DNA from: Chloroflexota bacterium
Lineage (GTDB): Bacteria > Chloroflexota > UBA11872 > VXNJ01
Direction of reading: 5' to 3'
NCBI GenBank assembly: GCA_026707405.1
Contig: JAPOWW010000021.1
Span: forward strand, 2,841 to 66,840
DNA length: 64,000 bases
The translations under genes were made by a program, and so were the position numbers. Under the pieces are notes generated by a model. That model made no database searches. It was given only the letters and a program-made list of their open reading frames with translations, and had not been told where the DNA came from. Shown one piece after another: positions 35,770 through 45,395 of this stretch; the stretch's first letter is position 1, and each line of letters opens with the position of its first letter.

Positions 35770-37095
35770 ATGAGCGGCGACCTTTCTCAGATAGCTAAGG
35801 ACAGAGAACTGGCGGCGGGAACGGAAATCCGCTACTTCCTGTTCAGCTTTACCGATCTCTTTGGAGTGATGCGCTCGAAGCTGGTGCCCGCGCACGCCGC
35901 CTCCGATATGCAGAAAACGGGGGCCGGATTCGCCGGATTCGCGACCCATCTCGACATGACTCCGGCCCATCCCGACATGTGGGCCATGCCCGACGTCGAC
36001 GGCCTGATACAGATTCCCTGGCAACCGGAACTTGGCTGGATACCGTCCGATCTGCACATGGACGGCGAGCCTGTGGCGCAGGCTCCGCGCGTGCTTCTCA
36101 AGCGGATCATCGAGCAGGCCGCCGAGGCCGGATATGTGATGAAGTCGGGGGTCGAGTGCGAGTACTTCATCATCGATCCCGACGGCACGAAGATATCCGA
36201 TCCCAACGACACTCAGGCCAAGCCCTGCTACGACCAGCTTGCGCTACTACGGCGCTACGACCTGATAAGCGAGATCTGCGACGCGATGGGCGGTATGGGC
36301 TGGAGCCCTTATCAGAACGACCACGAAGACGGCAACGGCCAGTTCGAGATGAACTGGGAGTACGCCGACTGCCTGACCACCGCGGACAGACACACCTTCT
36401 TCAAGTTCATGGTGAAGAGCCTTGCCGAAAAGCATGGTCTGCGTGCCACGTTCATGCCCAAGCCGTTTCTGGGACTTACTGGCAGCGGCTGCCACGTGCA
36501 TTTCTCGCTTTGGGACAAAGACAGCGACGAGAACCTCTTCAAAGACCCCGATGGAGACCAGGGGCTTTCGGAGCTTGCCTATCATTTCCTGGGCGGCGTG
36601 ATTCACTCTGCGGAAGCTCTGTGCGCCATAACGAACCCGACGGTCAACAGCTACAAGCGGATCAACGCTCCCGTGACCGCCTCCGGTGCGACCTGGGCGC
36701 CCAACTACATCAGCTACACTGGCAACAACCGCACTCACATGGTGCGCACGCCTGAAGACGACCGCTTCGAGTTTCGCCTGCCCGACGGCGCCGCCAACCC
36801 CTACCTATTGCAGGCGGCGGTGCTGGCGGCGGGTCTGGATGGCATAGCCAATGAACGCGACCCAGGCCCGCGTCTCGACATAGATATGAACGCGCCCGGA
36901 GCGGACGTGACCGGCCTCCGGCAGCTACCGCTCTATCTCCTGGACGCTCTGAGAGCGTTCGAGCGGAGCGACGTGCTTCGGGCGGCGTTCGGCGATGAGT
37001 TCGTGTCCAGCTATGTGAAGCTGAAGATGGCGGAATGGCAGGAGTATTCCAGCCAGCTCACGTCGTGGGAGCGCGAGCGCACGCTCGACTGTTAG
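35770..37095 (+). CDS. gmaS: Gamma-glutamylmethylamide synthetase (glutamine synthetase type, GlnT-like)
   Basis: A 441-residue glutamine synthetase-fold enzyme. ATG 35770 follows GAGGGG closely. Key blocks: YFLFSFTDLFGVMRSK, VECEYFIIDPDG (first metal Glu), NDHEDGNGQFEMNWEYADC, FMPKPFLGLTGSGCHVHFSL, NPTVNSYKRINAPV and FEFRLPDGAANPYL. In this context it ligates methylamine to glutamate with ATP, making gamma-glutamylmethylamide. A housekeeping GlnA would normally carry the longer C-terminal adenylylation loop. TATAAA at 35719-35724 in the 102-base gap is a possible separate promoter. Its presence last in an mgd-mgs series is the main reason for the gmaS call. Confidence 0.87.
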   Translation: MSGDLSQIAKDRELAAGTEIRYFLFSFTDLFGVMRSKLVPAHAASDMQKTGAGFAGFATHLDMTPAHPDMWAMPDVDGLIQIPWQPELGWIPSDLHMDGEPVAQAPRVLLKRIIEQAAEAGYVMKSGVECEYFIIDPDGTKISDPNDTQAKPCYDQLALLRRYDLISEICDAMGGMGWSPYQNDHEDGNGQFEMNWEYADCLTTADRHTFFKFMVKSLAEKHGLRATFMPKPFLGLTGSGCHVHFSLWDKDSDENLFKDPDGDQGLSELAYHFLGGVIHSAEALCAITNPTVNSYKRINAPVTASGATWAPNYISYTGNNRTHMVRTPEDDRFEFRLPDGAANPYLLQAAVLAAGLDGIANERDPGPRLDIDMNAPGADVTGLRQLPLYLLDALRAFERSDVLRAAFGDEFVSSYVKLKMAEWQEYSSQLTSWERERTLDC

Positions 37096-37241
37096 CCGCC
37101 CACCGCGCTGGGCTTGGCCACCGCCGGTTTCCGCACGCTGTTCAGGGCGGTTATGGTAGGCGATAGGCCAAAACTTGATGCACACCATTATCGAAACGTC
37201 GAAAACTCCGTGTCGGATTGGTTGAAAGAGGTAACGGTATC

Positions 37242-38663
37242 GTGAACCGGTTGCTAACCTGGCAGGAATGCGGAGAGCTGGGCATCAAGGACATCCAGAA
37301 GCTCTACCGCGACTACGTCAGTTCCAGCCAGGTAGACCTTATAAGCTCCTTCGGCTTCGGCAGGGTGACTGCGACAAGCGCGGAAGGGATGTACATTCAC
37401 ACTTCCGATGGACGCCGGATCCTGGACTTTACCGGTGGAATCGGGGTCCTTGGCCACGGCCATAACCATCCCCGAATCCTGGCGGCGCGTATCGAGTTCC
37501 AGCGGCAGATGAGAATGGAAGTGCACAAGAACTTCCTGTCGCCTTACATCGCGGGTCTAAGCCACAACATCGCTCAGTTGCTGCCCGACGACCTAGACAT
37601 CTCGTACTTCTGCAACTCGGGGGCGGAGGCGGTCGAGGGCGCCCTGAAGCTCGCTTACAAGTACTTCGAAGGCGAGCGAAATTACGTACTTCATGCCGAT
37701 ATCTCGTTCCACGGAAAGCTGCTCGGCGCGGCCAGCGTTACCGGTTCTCCGGAACTGACGTTCGAGTTTCCTCGAATCCCGAACGTCGCGACGTTCGAAT
37801 ACAACGATATCCAGACCGTAAAAGCGGCGGTATCCGAACTTCGCAAGGAATCCGGCGAGTCTGACGTCTACGCGATCATCGTCGAGCCGATGAGCGGAAG
37901 CAGCCTGCGCGAGTGCTCCGCTTCGTTTCTGAGGGAATTACGGGAAATCTGCACCGATGAAGGCATCGTTCTGATATTCGACGAGGTCTACACAGGCTGG
38001 GGAAAGACGGGCCACCTTTTTCATTTCATGAAGCATCAGGTCGTTCCCGATATCGTGACGATGGCGAAGACTTTCGGCGGTGGAAAATCGTCAATCGCCG
38101 GGTACGTCACGCGGTCGCCGGTCTTCCGGCAGGCGTACGACAATCTGGAAGACGCCACTCTGCACAGCACCACCTACAACGCTTTCGGCGAAGAGTGCGC
38201 AACCGCTATCGAGGCCATCAACATAATCGTGGAAGACGACTATGTCGCCAGAGCCGGGCAAATCTACGAGCGCGTCAACGCCGGACTCAAGAGGCTCCGG
38301 ACGAAGTATCCAAACCTGATCGAGGACGTGCGTGGAAGCGGTGCCCTGAACGGGATAATTCTGAACAGCGAAGTCAATTCGGCCATTCGTCAGGCGTTCC
38401 GGTTTGTGCCCGCGTCGTTTGTGAGCGACGAGCGGTTCATCGCAAAGCTGATAACTTCCTCGGTGATCTCGGAGCTGTTCAACACGCATGAAATCCTGAC
38501 GTTTTTCGGGTCGAATCGGGAAATTCCGCTAATCGTGTCGCCGTCGCTGGTCGTCTCGGACGAGCAGATCGACCAGTTCCTGCAAGCTCTCGACGAGACT
38601 CTGGCCTTGGGCAAGCTTCGGCTGATCACCAAGTTCGTAAGATACCGGTTTCTGGGCGTGTAG
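37242..38663 (+). CDS. Class III (PLP) aminotransferase
   Basis: GTG 37242 is preferred: AGAGGT lies 9-10 bases upstream and family similarity begins shortly after. The 473-residue product has the class III series: RILDFTGGIGVLGHGHNHPR, YFCNSGAEAVEGALKLAYKY, ISFHGKLLGAASVTG, IIVEPMSGSSL, IFDEVYTGWGKTGHLF and MAKTFGGGKSSIAGYV with the PLP-binding Lys. The family transfers amino groups between amino acids and omega-amines, aldehydes or keto acids. It is the first of four tightly packed genes with a GMC oxidase and a GNAT acyltransferase, which suggests it aminates an aldehyde or ketone made by the oxidase. Substrate unknown. Confidence 0.85.
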   Translation: MNRLLTWQECGELGIKDIQKLYRDYVSSSQVDLISSFGFGRVTATSAEGMYIHTSDGRRILDFTGGIGVLGHGHNHPRILAARIEFQRQMRMEVHKNFLSPYIAGLSHNIAQLLPDDLDISYFCNSGAEAVEGALKLAYKYFEGERNYVLHADISFHGKLLGAASVTGSPELTFEFPRIPNVATFEYNDIQTVKAAVSELRKESGESDVYAIIVEPMSGSSLRECSASFLRELREICTDEGIVLIFDEVYTGWGKTGHLFHFMKHQVVPDIVTMAKTFGGGKSSIAGYVTRSPVFRQAYDNLEDATLHSTTYNAFGEECATAIEAINIIVEDDYVARAGQIYERVNAGLKRLRTKYPNLIEDVRGSGALNGIILNSEVNSAIRQAFRFVPASFVSDERFIAKLITSSVISELFNTHEILTFFGSNREIPLIVSPSLVVSDEQIDQFLQALDETLALGKLRLITKFVRYRFLGV

Positions 38664-38672
38664 AGTCGCGAA

Positions 38673-39083
38673 TTGACGGACGAGACTCGAAAGCTCGCTA
38701 TTTGGGAGCAGATGGTTGGCGCTATCGCATTCGCCAACCTCGACGGACTCGAATGCTATGACCGGAGCCAAACGGAAAGCTGGAGACCAGCTTTGCGAGG
38801 GTACGTCCTGGCCGCCTTGGAGACTCTGCCCTGGCAATTCCGCAAGCCGCTGAAGCTGTATTCGACGGTGCTGGGAATAGCGTCGATAGTGCTGACCGGG
38901 CGCAGACCGGCGTCCCTTTCGCCAAGCGAGCGGATGCGGCTGGTCAGAAAGTTGCGATTGGTCCCGGCTTTCGGGACGTTAGAGAAGCTCGTTCGGGCGA
39001 TGGTGATGCTCTCGCTGTTCGACGTGGCGCCTCGCCTGCACGCTCAGGCCGAACGGCAGGAAGTGAAGACGTCTGAGGTCTAG
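38673..39083 (+). CDS. Small helical partner of the GMC oxidoreductase
   Basis: 136 residues from TTG 38673, 9 bases after the aminotransferase stop and 16 bases before the GMC gene. The core reads ALETLPWQFRKPLKLYSTVL, GIASIVLTGRRPASLSPSER and MRLVRKLRLVPAFGTLEKLV. This L-x-x-LP...LTGR-x-x-xLSPxER pattern resembles the helical segment found before or inside long-chain alcohol oxidase-type GMC flavoproteins. It is therefore probably a separate subunit of the next gene product. There is no signal peptide, and the family assignment is tentative. Confidence 0.55.
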   Translation: MTDETRKLAIWEQMVGAIAFANLDGLECYDRSQTESWRPALRGYVLAALETLPWQFRKPLKLYSTVLGIASIVLTGRRPASLSPSERMRLVRKLRLVPAFGTLEKLVRAMVMLSLFDVAPRLHAQAERQEVKTSEV

Positions 39084-39099
39084 CGGCCCCCGGGGTGTC

Positions 39100-40578
39100 A
39101 TGGCCCCGGAGATGCTGTCGGGCCAGAGCCTGCGCTGCGAATACCTAGTCGTGGGATCAGGCGCGGGTGGGAGTGTGGCCGCGGCGTTGCTGGCTGAGGC
39201 CGGGCGGGACGTCCTGATGGTGGAGGAGGGTAACTGGCCCCCGGAGAACTCGAACCCCTCGAATATCGGCGAGCTGACCGCGTTGCTCTATCGAAACAGG
39301 GGCGTTTTTCCGTTGCTGGGTTCGCCGACTATTCCTCTGGGCGAGGCGCGTTGCGTTGGGGGCGGCACCGCGATCAACGGCGCTTTGCTATGGCGGACGC
39401 CGCCGTCGATATTGGACGAGTGGAGAACAGTTAACGGCCTGACAGGCTACGGTGAAGACAGTCTCGCCAAACATTTCGATACCGTCGAAAGCGATCTGCA
39501 TGTCACCAGACATGAGCTCGAAGAAGACGCCAACCTGGATTCGCTGTATTTGTTCCGCGGTACCGGAGAGCTTGGTTGGAAGGCTTCAACGGTACCTCGC
39601 GCGGTCACGCATTGCGCCAACGTCAGTCTTTGCCCGGTCGGGTGTCCGCCGTGCGGTAAGCAGGACACCACGAAGAACTACATTCCCCGGGCGCTGAGGA
39701 ATGGCGCTGGATTGCTCGCAAACTGCCGGGTCCGGAAGATAGTCCACACAAACGGGGTTGCTCGAAAAGTGATCGCCGAGGTCGCCGGGCCTGAGAGCAC
39801 TAGCGCGATAGAGATTGAATTCGACCATCTGGTACTGGCTTGTGGAGCGATTCAAACGCCCCACCTGCTGCGGCGCAGCAAAATCTCTTCGACGGCCGGA
39901 CGCAAGCTTGAGTTTCACATGAATCTGAAGACCGTGGCTTTGTTCCGCCAGCCGGTCTATGCGGAGCGGGGAACCATCTTCACGGTTCAGGTACAGGAAT
40001 TTCGGCGCAGGGGCATCGTGATAATGCCGTCCTGCTTGCAGCCCCACTACCTCGTTACAACCGTGGCGCATCACGGAACCGACGCCATCAATCACGTTTT
40101 CAGTCATTACGATCACGCCGCCGTTTACGTGACTATGCTCCGTCAGAAAACACAGGGTCGCGTAGTCAGCGCGTTTGGCGAACAGCCCATCGTCTGGCAG
40201 CGTTTCGATCGCCGCGATATGGATCTGATATTGGAAGCGCTGAGGCGCACGACGGAGGTCCTGTTCGCTAGCGGCGCAGTCGAGCTTTTCCTGCCTATCG
40301 GGGGTTCGGGGAGGATAACGTCACCCGGGGATTTGGAGGAGAAACTGTCAAGTCTTACCCCCAAACAACTGGAAATCCTCACGGTCCATATCATGGCGTC
40401 CTGCCCGATGGGACCCAGTGCGGAGGACTCCGTGGTGAGACCCGACGGGCGTCTCTGGAATATGAAGAACGTGTTTCTTGCGGACGCGAGCATTTTGCCG
40501 TCCAACATTGGCGAAAGCCCGCAGGGGACCATCATGGCGTTTGCTCACGAGGTCATCGGAAGGCATCTTGCCGATTGA
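39100..40578 (+). CDS. GMC-family flavoprotein oxidoreductase (long-chain alcohol oxidase-like)
   Basis: A 492-residue FAD enzyme. It has CEYLVVGSGAGGSVAAALLA (dinucleotide binding), ARCVGGGTAINGALLWRTPP (GMC signature), a cysteine-rich loop THCANVSLCPVGCPPCGKQD, LVLACGAIQTPHLL and the C-terminal catalytic region LTVHIMASCPMG ... ADASILPSNIGESPQGTI. GMC enzymes oxidise alcohols to aldehydes or ketones, with the catalytic His in the HxxxSCPMG region. The preceding 136-residue gene supplies a helical part usually linked to long-chain alcohol oxidases. With the flanking aminotransferase and acyltransferase it suggests alcohol to carbonyl to amine chemistry. This pathway is inferred, not shown. 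Confidence 0.85.
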   Translation: MAPEMLSGQSLRCEYLVVGSGAGGSVAAALLAEAGRDVLMVEEGNWPPENSNPSNIGELTALLYRNRGVFPLLGSPTIPLGEARCVGGGTAINGALLWRTPPSILDEWRTVNGLTGYGEDSLAKHFDTVESDLHVTRHELEEDANLDSLYLFRGTGELGWKASTVPRAVTHCANVSLCPVGCPPCGKQDTTKNYIPRALRNGAGLLANCRVRKIVHTNGVARKVIAEVAGPESTSAIEIEFDHLVLACGAIQTPHLLRRSKISSTAGRKLEFHMNLKTVALFRQPVYAERGTIFTVQVQEFRRRGIVIMPSCLQPHYLVTTVAHHGTDAINHVFSHYDHAAVYVTMLRQKTQGRVVSAFGEQPIVWQRFDRRDMDLILEALRRTTEVLFASGAVELFLPIGGSGRITSPGDLEEKLSSLTPKQLEILTVHIMASCPMGPSAEDSVVRPDGRLWNMKNVFLADASILPSNIGESPQGTIMAFAHEVIGRHLAD

Positions 40579-40595
40579 CTGAGAAGGGAGTTCGA

Positions 40596-41213
40596 ATGGG
40601 CGTTGGCGGAAGTCAGCACGCCACAGCGATAAGGGACGTCGCAGCCGGGGATATTCCCCAGATCGCCGCGATTCACCGTGCGGAACTTCCCGACGACTTG
40701 TGCGCGCTCCTGGGACAAAAGTTCCTTGAGCGGATTTTCTATCCTGAGTTGCTGCGCAATTCCGACGCCGCGCTGTGTGCTGATGACGGCGCCGGCGTCG
40801 TCGGTTTCGTGTTCTTCTCGTCGAACGAGCAGTTCCTTAGAAACCTCGTGATGAGATACAGCCATCGAATCCTCTGGTATGGCCTGCCGAATCTCCGAAA
40901 ACCCTGGTTTTGGCGCTATGCGGTGGAAGCCGTGATGCTCCTGGCCGTTAAGGATGATCGCCTGCGCGGATCGGAGCTGGTCTACATAGCCGTATCCCGC
41001 GCGCGCCAGCACGCAGGCATCGGGTCGAGTTTGACCAGAGTGGGTCTGGCCGAGTTGCGGCAACGCGGGATTGGACGATGTTGGGTGAAGACGCTCGCGT
41101 CGACGCCGCTGAACGTGGAGTTTTATGAGAAGCTCGGATTTCGGCAGTTCAAGTCACATTTAGGCCGGGTGTATTTGAGCCTGGATGTAGCGACGGTCAG
41201 CGATTCGCGATAG
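40596..41213 (+). CDS. GNAT-family N-acetyltransferase
   Basis: ATG 40596, with AAGGGAG 5 bases upstream, gives 205 residues. It is a single GNAT domain: TAIRDVAAGDIPQIAAIHRA at the N-terminus, DDGAGVVGFVFFS (beta4), SELVYIAVSRARQHAGIGSS (acyl-CoA pyrophosphate loop, Q-x-x-G-I-G) and VEFYEKLGFRQFKSHLG at the end. An inserted segment, NLRKPWFWRYAVEAVMLLAV, is hydrophobic and could suit a long-chain substrate. It closes the four-gene operon and would be the natural step to acylate the amine made by the aminotransferase. Confidence 0.8.
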   Translation: MGVGGSQHATAIRDVAAGDIPQIAAIHRAELPDDLCALLGQKFLERIFYPELLRNSDAALCADDGAGVVGFVFFSSNEQFLRNLVMRYSHRILWYGLPNLRKPWFWRYAVEAVMLLAVKDDRLRGSELVYIAVSRARQHAGIGSSLTRVGLAELRQRGIGRCWVKTLASTPLNVEFYEKLGFRQFKSHLGRVYLSLDVATVSDSR

Positions 41214-41365
41214 GCGCACATGCCGGGGGCCTTCGACCCCACGAGCCAGCAGCGCCCGTGATTGCCCGCTTGGATTCAGTGAGACTACTCGCGCAAACCT
41301 GGCGCAAACTCGGTAGTTACCCTTACGGCTACTAGCGCACCCGTCCTTACGGGCTTTGCGGTCGA

Positions 41366-41371
41366 TATAAT
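41366..41371 (+). promoter_or_regulatory. Candidate -10 box upstream of tig
   Basis: A perfect TATAAT lies in the 326-base gap between the GNAT and trigger factor genes. No good -35 hexamer is found at 16-18 bases upstream, so it is a candidate only. A start near 41378 would place the hairpin-terminator at 41440-41470 in the tig leader. Confidence 0.4.
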
Positions 41372-41439
41372 CGTCGGTAAGCGTGAACGGCGTAGAGGAC
41401 GTTCTGTTCGGACTCCGCCGCTTGGCGGCGACTGGGAGA

Positions 41440-41470
41440 GAAGGGCTCCGGTTTCGAGTCCTTCTTTTTT
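41440..41470 (+). terminator. Strong intrinsic terminator or attenuator in the tig leader
   Basis: GAAGGGCTC (41440-41448) pairs with GAGTCCTTC (41456-41464) around a 7-base loop, with one G-T pair, followed directly by six T. A smaller hairpin, CCGCC-GCTT-GGCGG, precedes it at 41415-41428. The terminator is downstream of the TATAAT and 70 bases upstream of tig, so it may attenuate tig or end a short independent RNA. It is more than 220 bases after the GNAT stop, which makes simple termination of that operon possible but less natural. Confidence 0.7.
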
Positions 41471-41539
41471 GTCTGGCGGGCTATAGTCGGCGGTTCGGTT
41501 CCGGATAGAGACGTCGATAACGGGAGATACGGTGTCGCA

Positions 41540-42958
41540 TTGAGGACTAGCAGCAAGAGGCTCGGCAACGGACTGGCCGAGATGACTGTGGAGATCGAGC
41601 CGGCCGAGCTTCAATCCGAGTATGCCCGCGCGGTAAAGCGTATATCCGGAAAGGCCCGGATTCCCGGCTTCAGACCGGGCAAGGCCCCGCGAAGCATCGT
41701 GGAGTCGATGTTCGGCAAGGAGGCGATCATCGGCGAGGCGCTGGAGCACTTGATCCCCAATTCGTACGATCGGGCCATCCGCGAGGAAAGCCTGGAACCC
41801 ATCGACAGGCCGGAGGTGGACCTTGCTGAAGTGGAAGGGATCGACGAGCCGGTGGTGTTCACGGCGACCGTGCCACTGCGCCCGACGGTCAAGCTCGGCG
41901 ACGTCGAGACCATTTCGCTGACCAAGGACCGCGTGACCGTCGAGGACGGCGAGTTGGAAGAGGTGATTGACGACATACGACGGAGCCGCGCAGAGCTGAA
42001 ACCGGCCGAAGACCGCCGGTTGCAGGAGGGCGATCTGGGCGAGGCGCGGCTCTCGATAATCGCCGGCGAAATCGAAAAGGCCGACGAGAAGCCCGTGTCG
42101 TTCATGGTGGGACAAAACTGGCTGCCGCGGGGCTTCGATTCGAACGTGATGGGGATGGAGATCGGCGACGTTCGGGTGTTCGATCTCGATATCCCGGACG
42201 ACTATTACGACGAGGACCTGCGCGGCAAGTACGCGACCTTCACGGCGGAGCTGCTTTCGGTCCGCGCGCCCGAGCTTCCCGAGCTTACGGATGAGTTCGC
42301 CGAGTCGGTTTCCGAATTCCAAACCGTCGAGGAACTGCGGGACGACGTTCGGAAACGCGTGCTCGAACGGAAGGAAGGCGCCGCGGATATCGAGTTGCGC
42401 CGGGCCGCGCTCGAGACGCTGGTCGCACGCAGCCGCTTCGAGATTCCGGATGTGCTAATCGAGCGGCATGCCGAGGAAGTCCTGAAGGGGCGCGAAGGCT
42501 ATCTGACATCGCAGGGCGTGGCGGTTGACACCTACCTGGGGTCTGTAGGCAAGACGCGGGAGCAATGGCAAGAAGAAGGGGAGACGGAAGCGCGAGAGGA
42601 CGTCAAGCGCACAGTCACGCTTGTCGAATACGCCGACAGCCAGGAAATCGAGGTGACGGAGCCGGAGGTCGCGGGGGAGATCGACTCCATCGTCGCCGCG
42701 TATCCGGAGGGGGAGCGCGACAGGATCAGAGAGGCCTACCGCTCCGACGATATGAAGAACCGGCTGGCCGGCCGGCTTCGCGACAGGAAGGCCCTGGACG
42801 CGCTGATCGAGGCCATCGAGGTCACCGAAGCGGAACCGGAACCGGAGACCGAGGCAGAGCCGGGGCCAGAGCCACGGCCGCAGTTGGAGCGAACCGAATC
42901 TGGAATCATTTTGCCGAGCGGATCGAAAGCCCCGACGAGCGCGGCGGACTCCGACTGA
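41540..42958 (+). CDS. tig: Trigger factor (ribosome-associated chaperone)
   Basis: 472 residues from a TTG start at 41540; no closer start fits the family. The ribosome-binding N-domain carries the signature RISGKARIPGFRPGKAPRS and EEVIDDIRRSRAELKP. The middle region has the FKBP-like PPIase domain (EGDLGEARLSIIAGEIE, FMVGQNWLPRGFDSNVMGM, YATFTAELLSVRAPELPELT), and the C-terminal helical arms follow. An acidic Pro/Glu-rich tail of about 45 residues (EAEPEPETEAEPGPEP...) is an extension beyond the usual end. It binds nascent chains at the exit tunnel. clpP and clpX follow on the same strand, the common bacterial order. Confidence 0.95.
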   Translation: MRTSSKRLGNGLAEMTVEIEPAELQSEYARAVKRISGKARIPGFRPGKAPRSIVESMFGKEAIIGEALEHLIPNSYDRAIREESLEPIDRPEVDLAEVEGIDEPVVFTATVPLRPTVKLGDVETISLTKDRVTVEDGELEEVIDDIRRSRAELKPAEDRRLQEGDLGEARLSIIAGEIEKADEKPVSFMVGQNWLPRGFDSNVMGMEIGDVRVFDLDIPDDYYDEDLRGKYATFTAELLSVRAPELPELTDEFAESVSEFQTVEELRDDVRKRVLERKEGAADIELRRAALETLVARSRFEIPDVLIERHAEEVLKGREGYLTSQGVAVDTYLGSVGKTREQWQEEGETEAREDVKRTVTLVEYADSQEIEVTEPEVAGEIDSIVAAYPEGERDRIREAYRSDDMKNRLAGRLRDRKALDALIEAIEVTEAEPEPETEAEPGPEPRPQLERTESGIILPSGSKAPTSAADSD

Positions 42959-43012
42959 ATAGACGTAATTGTTTGACGAAATGACCGACCTTATCGAGAG
43001 AAGGACTGCTCA

Positions 43013-43621
43013 ATGGCGTTGATTCCCTACGTGATAGAAACGACCGACCGCGGCGAACGCGGCATGGACATTTATTCCCGGCTTCTGCGCGACCGCATCG
43101 TGTTTATCGGATCGCCGGTCGACGACGCGCTGGCCAATACGCTCGTGGCGCAGCTTTTGCTTCTGCAAAGCGAAGACCCGGACCGTGACATCAGCATTTA
43201 CATCAACTCACCCGGCGGCGGCGTGCACGCAGGAATGGCCATCTACGACACCATGCAGTACATCGCGCCGGAGATTCAGACGTTTTGCACCGGAATCGCC
43301 GCGAGCATCGCCTGCGTGCTGCTGGCTGGGGGAACGCCCGGAAAACGCTATGCGCTCCCGCACAGCAGCGTTTTGATTCATCAGCCGCAGCAGAATATTC
43401 CCGGCTACATGCAGGCTTCCGACCTTGAGATAGCCGCCCGCGAGATCATGCGGGTGCGTTCGGGCCTCGAGGACATCCTCGTGCATCACACAGGCCAGTC
43501 GGTCGAGAAGATCAGAGCCGACACGGACCGGGACTACTGGATGACAGCGCGCGAGGCGCTTGAATACGGCATCGTGGATCACATCGTCGAACGGCACGAC
43601 GCCACAGACGGCGGTTCCTGA
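43013..43621 (+). CDS. clpP: ATP-dependent Clp protease proteolytic subunit
   Basis: A 202-residue serine peptidase. The ATG follows AAGGA by about 7 bases. It has YINSPGGGVHAGMAIYDTMQ, the nucleophile in GIAASIACVLLAGG, the catalytic His in HSSVLIHQPQQ, and the Asp region DTDRDYWMTAREALEYGIVD. It forms the double-ring chamber fed by ClpX, encoded next. The fourteen-mer degrades unfolded and tagged proteins in the cytoplasm. The gap to clpX is 60 bases, so tig-clpP-clpX is probably one operon. Confidence 0.96.
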   Translation: MALIPYVIETTDRGERGMDIYSRLLRDRIVFIGSPVDDALANTLVAQLLLLQSEDPDRDISIYINSPGGGVHAGMAIYDTMQYIAPEIQTFCTGIAASIACVLLAGGTPGKRYALPHSSVLIHQPQQNIPGYMQASDLEIAAREIMRVRSGLEDILVHHTGQSVEKIRADTDRDYWMTAREALEYGIVDHIVERHDATDGGS

Positions 43622-43681
43622 CACAGGCCGCTAAAGTTGTCCGCCCAACGACGTAATTCTGATGAAGGATCGCTGAATTAG

Positions 43682-44925
<1,244 letters not shown>

Positions 44926-44950
<25 letters not shown>

Positions 44951-44993
44951 TACCAATATCCTAGGCGGCCGTCAGGGTTCCGCCCGGCGTCAG
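44926..44993. repeat. Direct repeat copy 1 (clpX 3' end and downstream)
   Basis: The 68-base unit starts CGAGCCTCGCCAGGAG and ends CCGGCGTCAG. It aligns without gaps to 45328-45395 at about 55 of 68 positions. It contains the last codons and stop of clpX. Confidence 0.75.
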
Positions 44994-45327
44994 CGGAGCG
45001 GCGACGGCGAGAGGCACGGTGCAGCCGAGTTTTGGAGAACTCGAAGCTGGCCAATGAGCGCGGATCTGGCTCGACCCGTTCAACCGGTGGGTATTCTTCT
45101 AGCTCTTAGAATGGCTGCGACCGCGTTGGCGGGGCGACTCAAATAGCATTAGACCACCCGCCGGCGCGGTCACGTTGCGAGTGTAGCAAAGCGCCACCTG
45201 TCGTTTCGCCGAAGTGCCGTAGCACGGGAGATCGGGGTTAGCCGGTGAAGGCGGGTCGACGGCTCGATGAACCGGTCGATACCGCATTTGCCATCTTTGA
45301 CCGACGAACTCCCCCTTGACGGAGTCG
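44994..45327. other. Gene-free spacer between clpX repeats
   Basis: About 330 bases without a convincing gene on either strand. Bases 45004-45030 (AGCGGCGACGGCGAGAGGCA and on) resemble the terminal part of the PAP2 gene downstream of the second repeat, so this looks like a decayed partial copy of the PAP2 3' region. Confidence 0.45.
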
Positions 45328-45395
45328 CGAGCCTCGCCAGGAGCCGGCGTAGGGCTAACTTCCTATACGGCCGCCTGGGTCCCGTCCGGCGTCAG
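45328..45395. repeat. Direct repeat copy 2 (PAP2 3' flank)
   Basis: Counterpart of 44926-44993, about 81% identical and gap-free by eye. It includes the stop codon of the convergent PAP2 gene at its right end. Confidence 0.75.

Noticed and set aside
41285..42322. 345-codon complement frame over tig
   Set aside because: Antisense to a full-length trigger factor with its signature; no family pattern.
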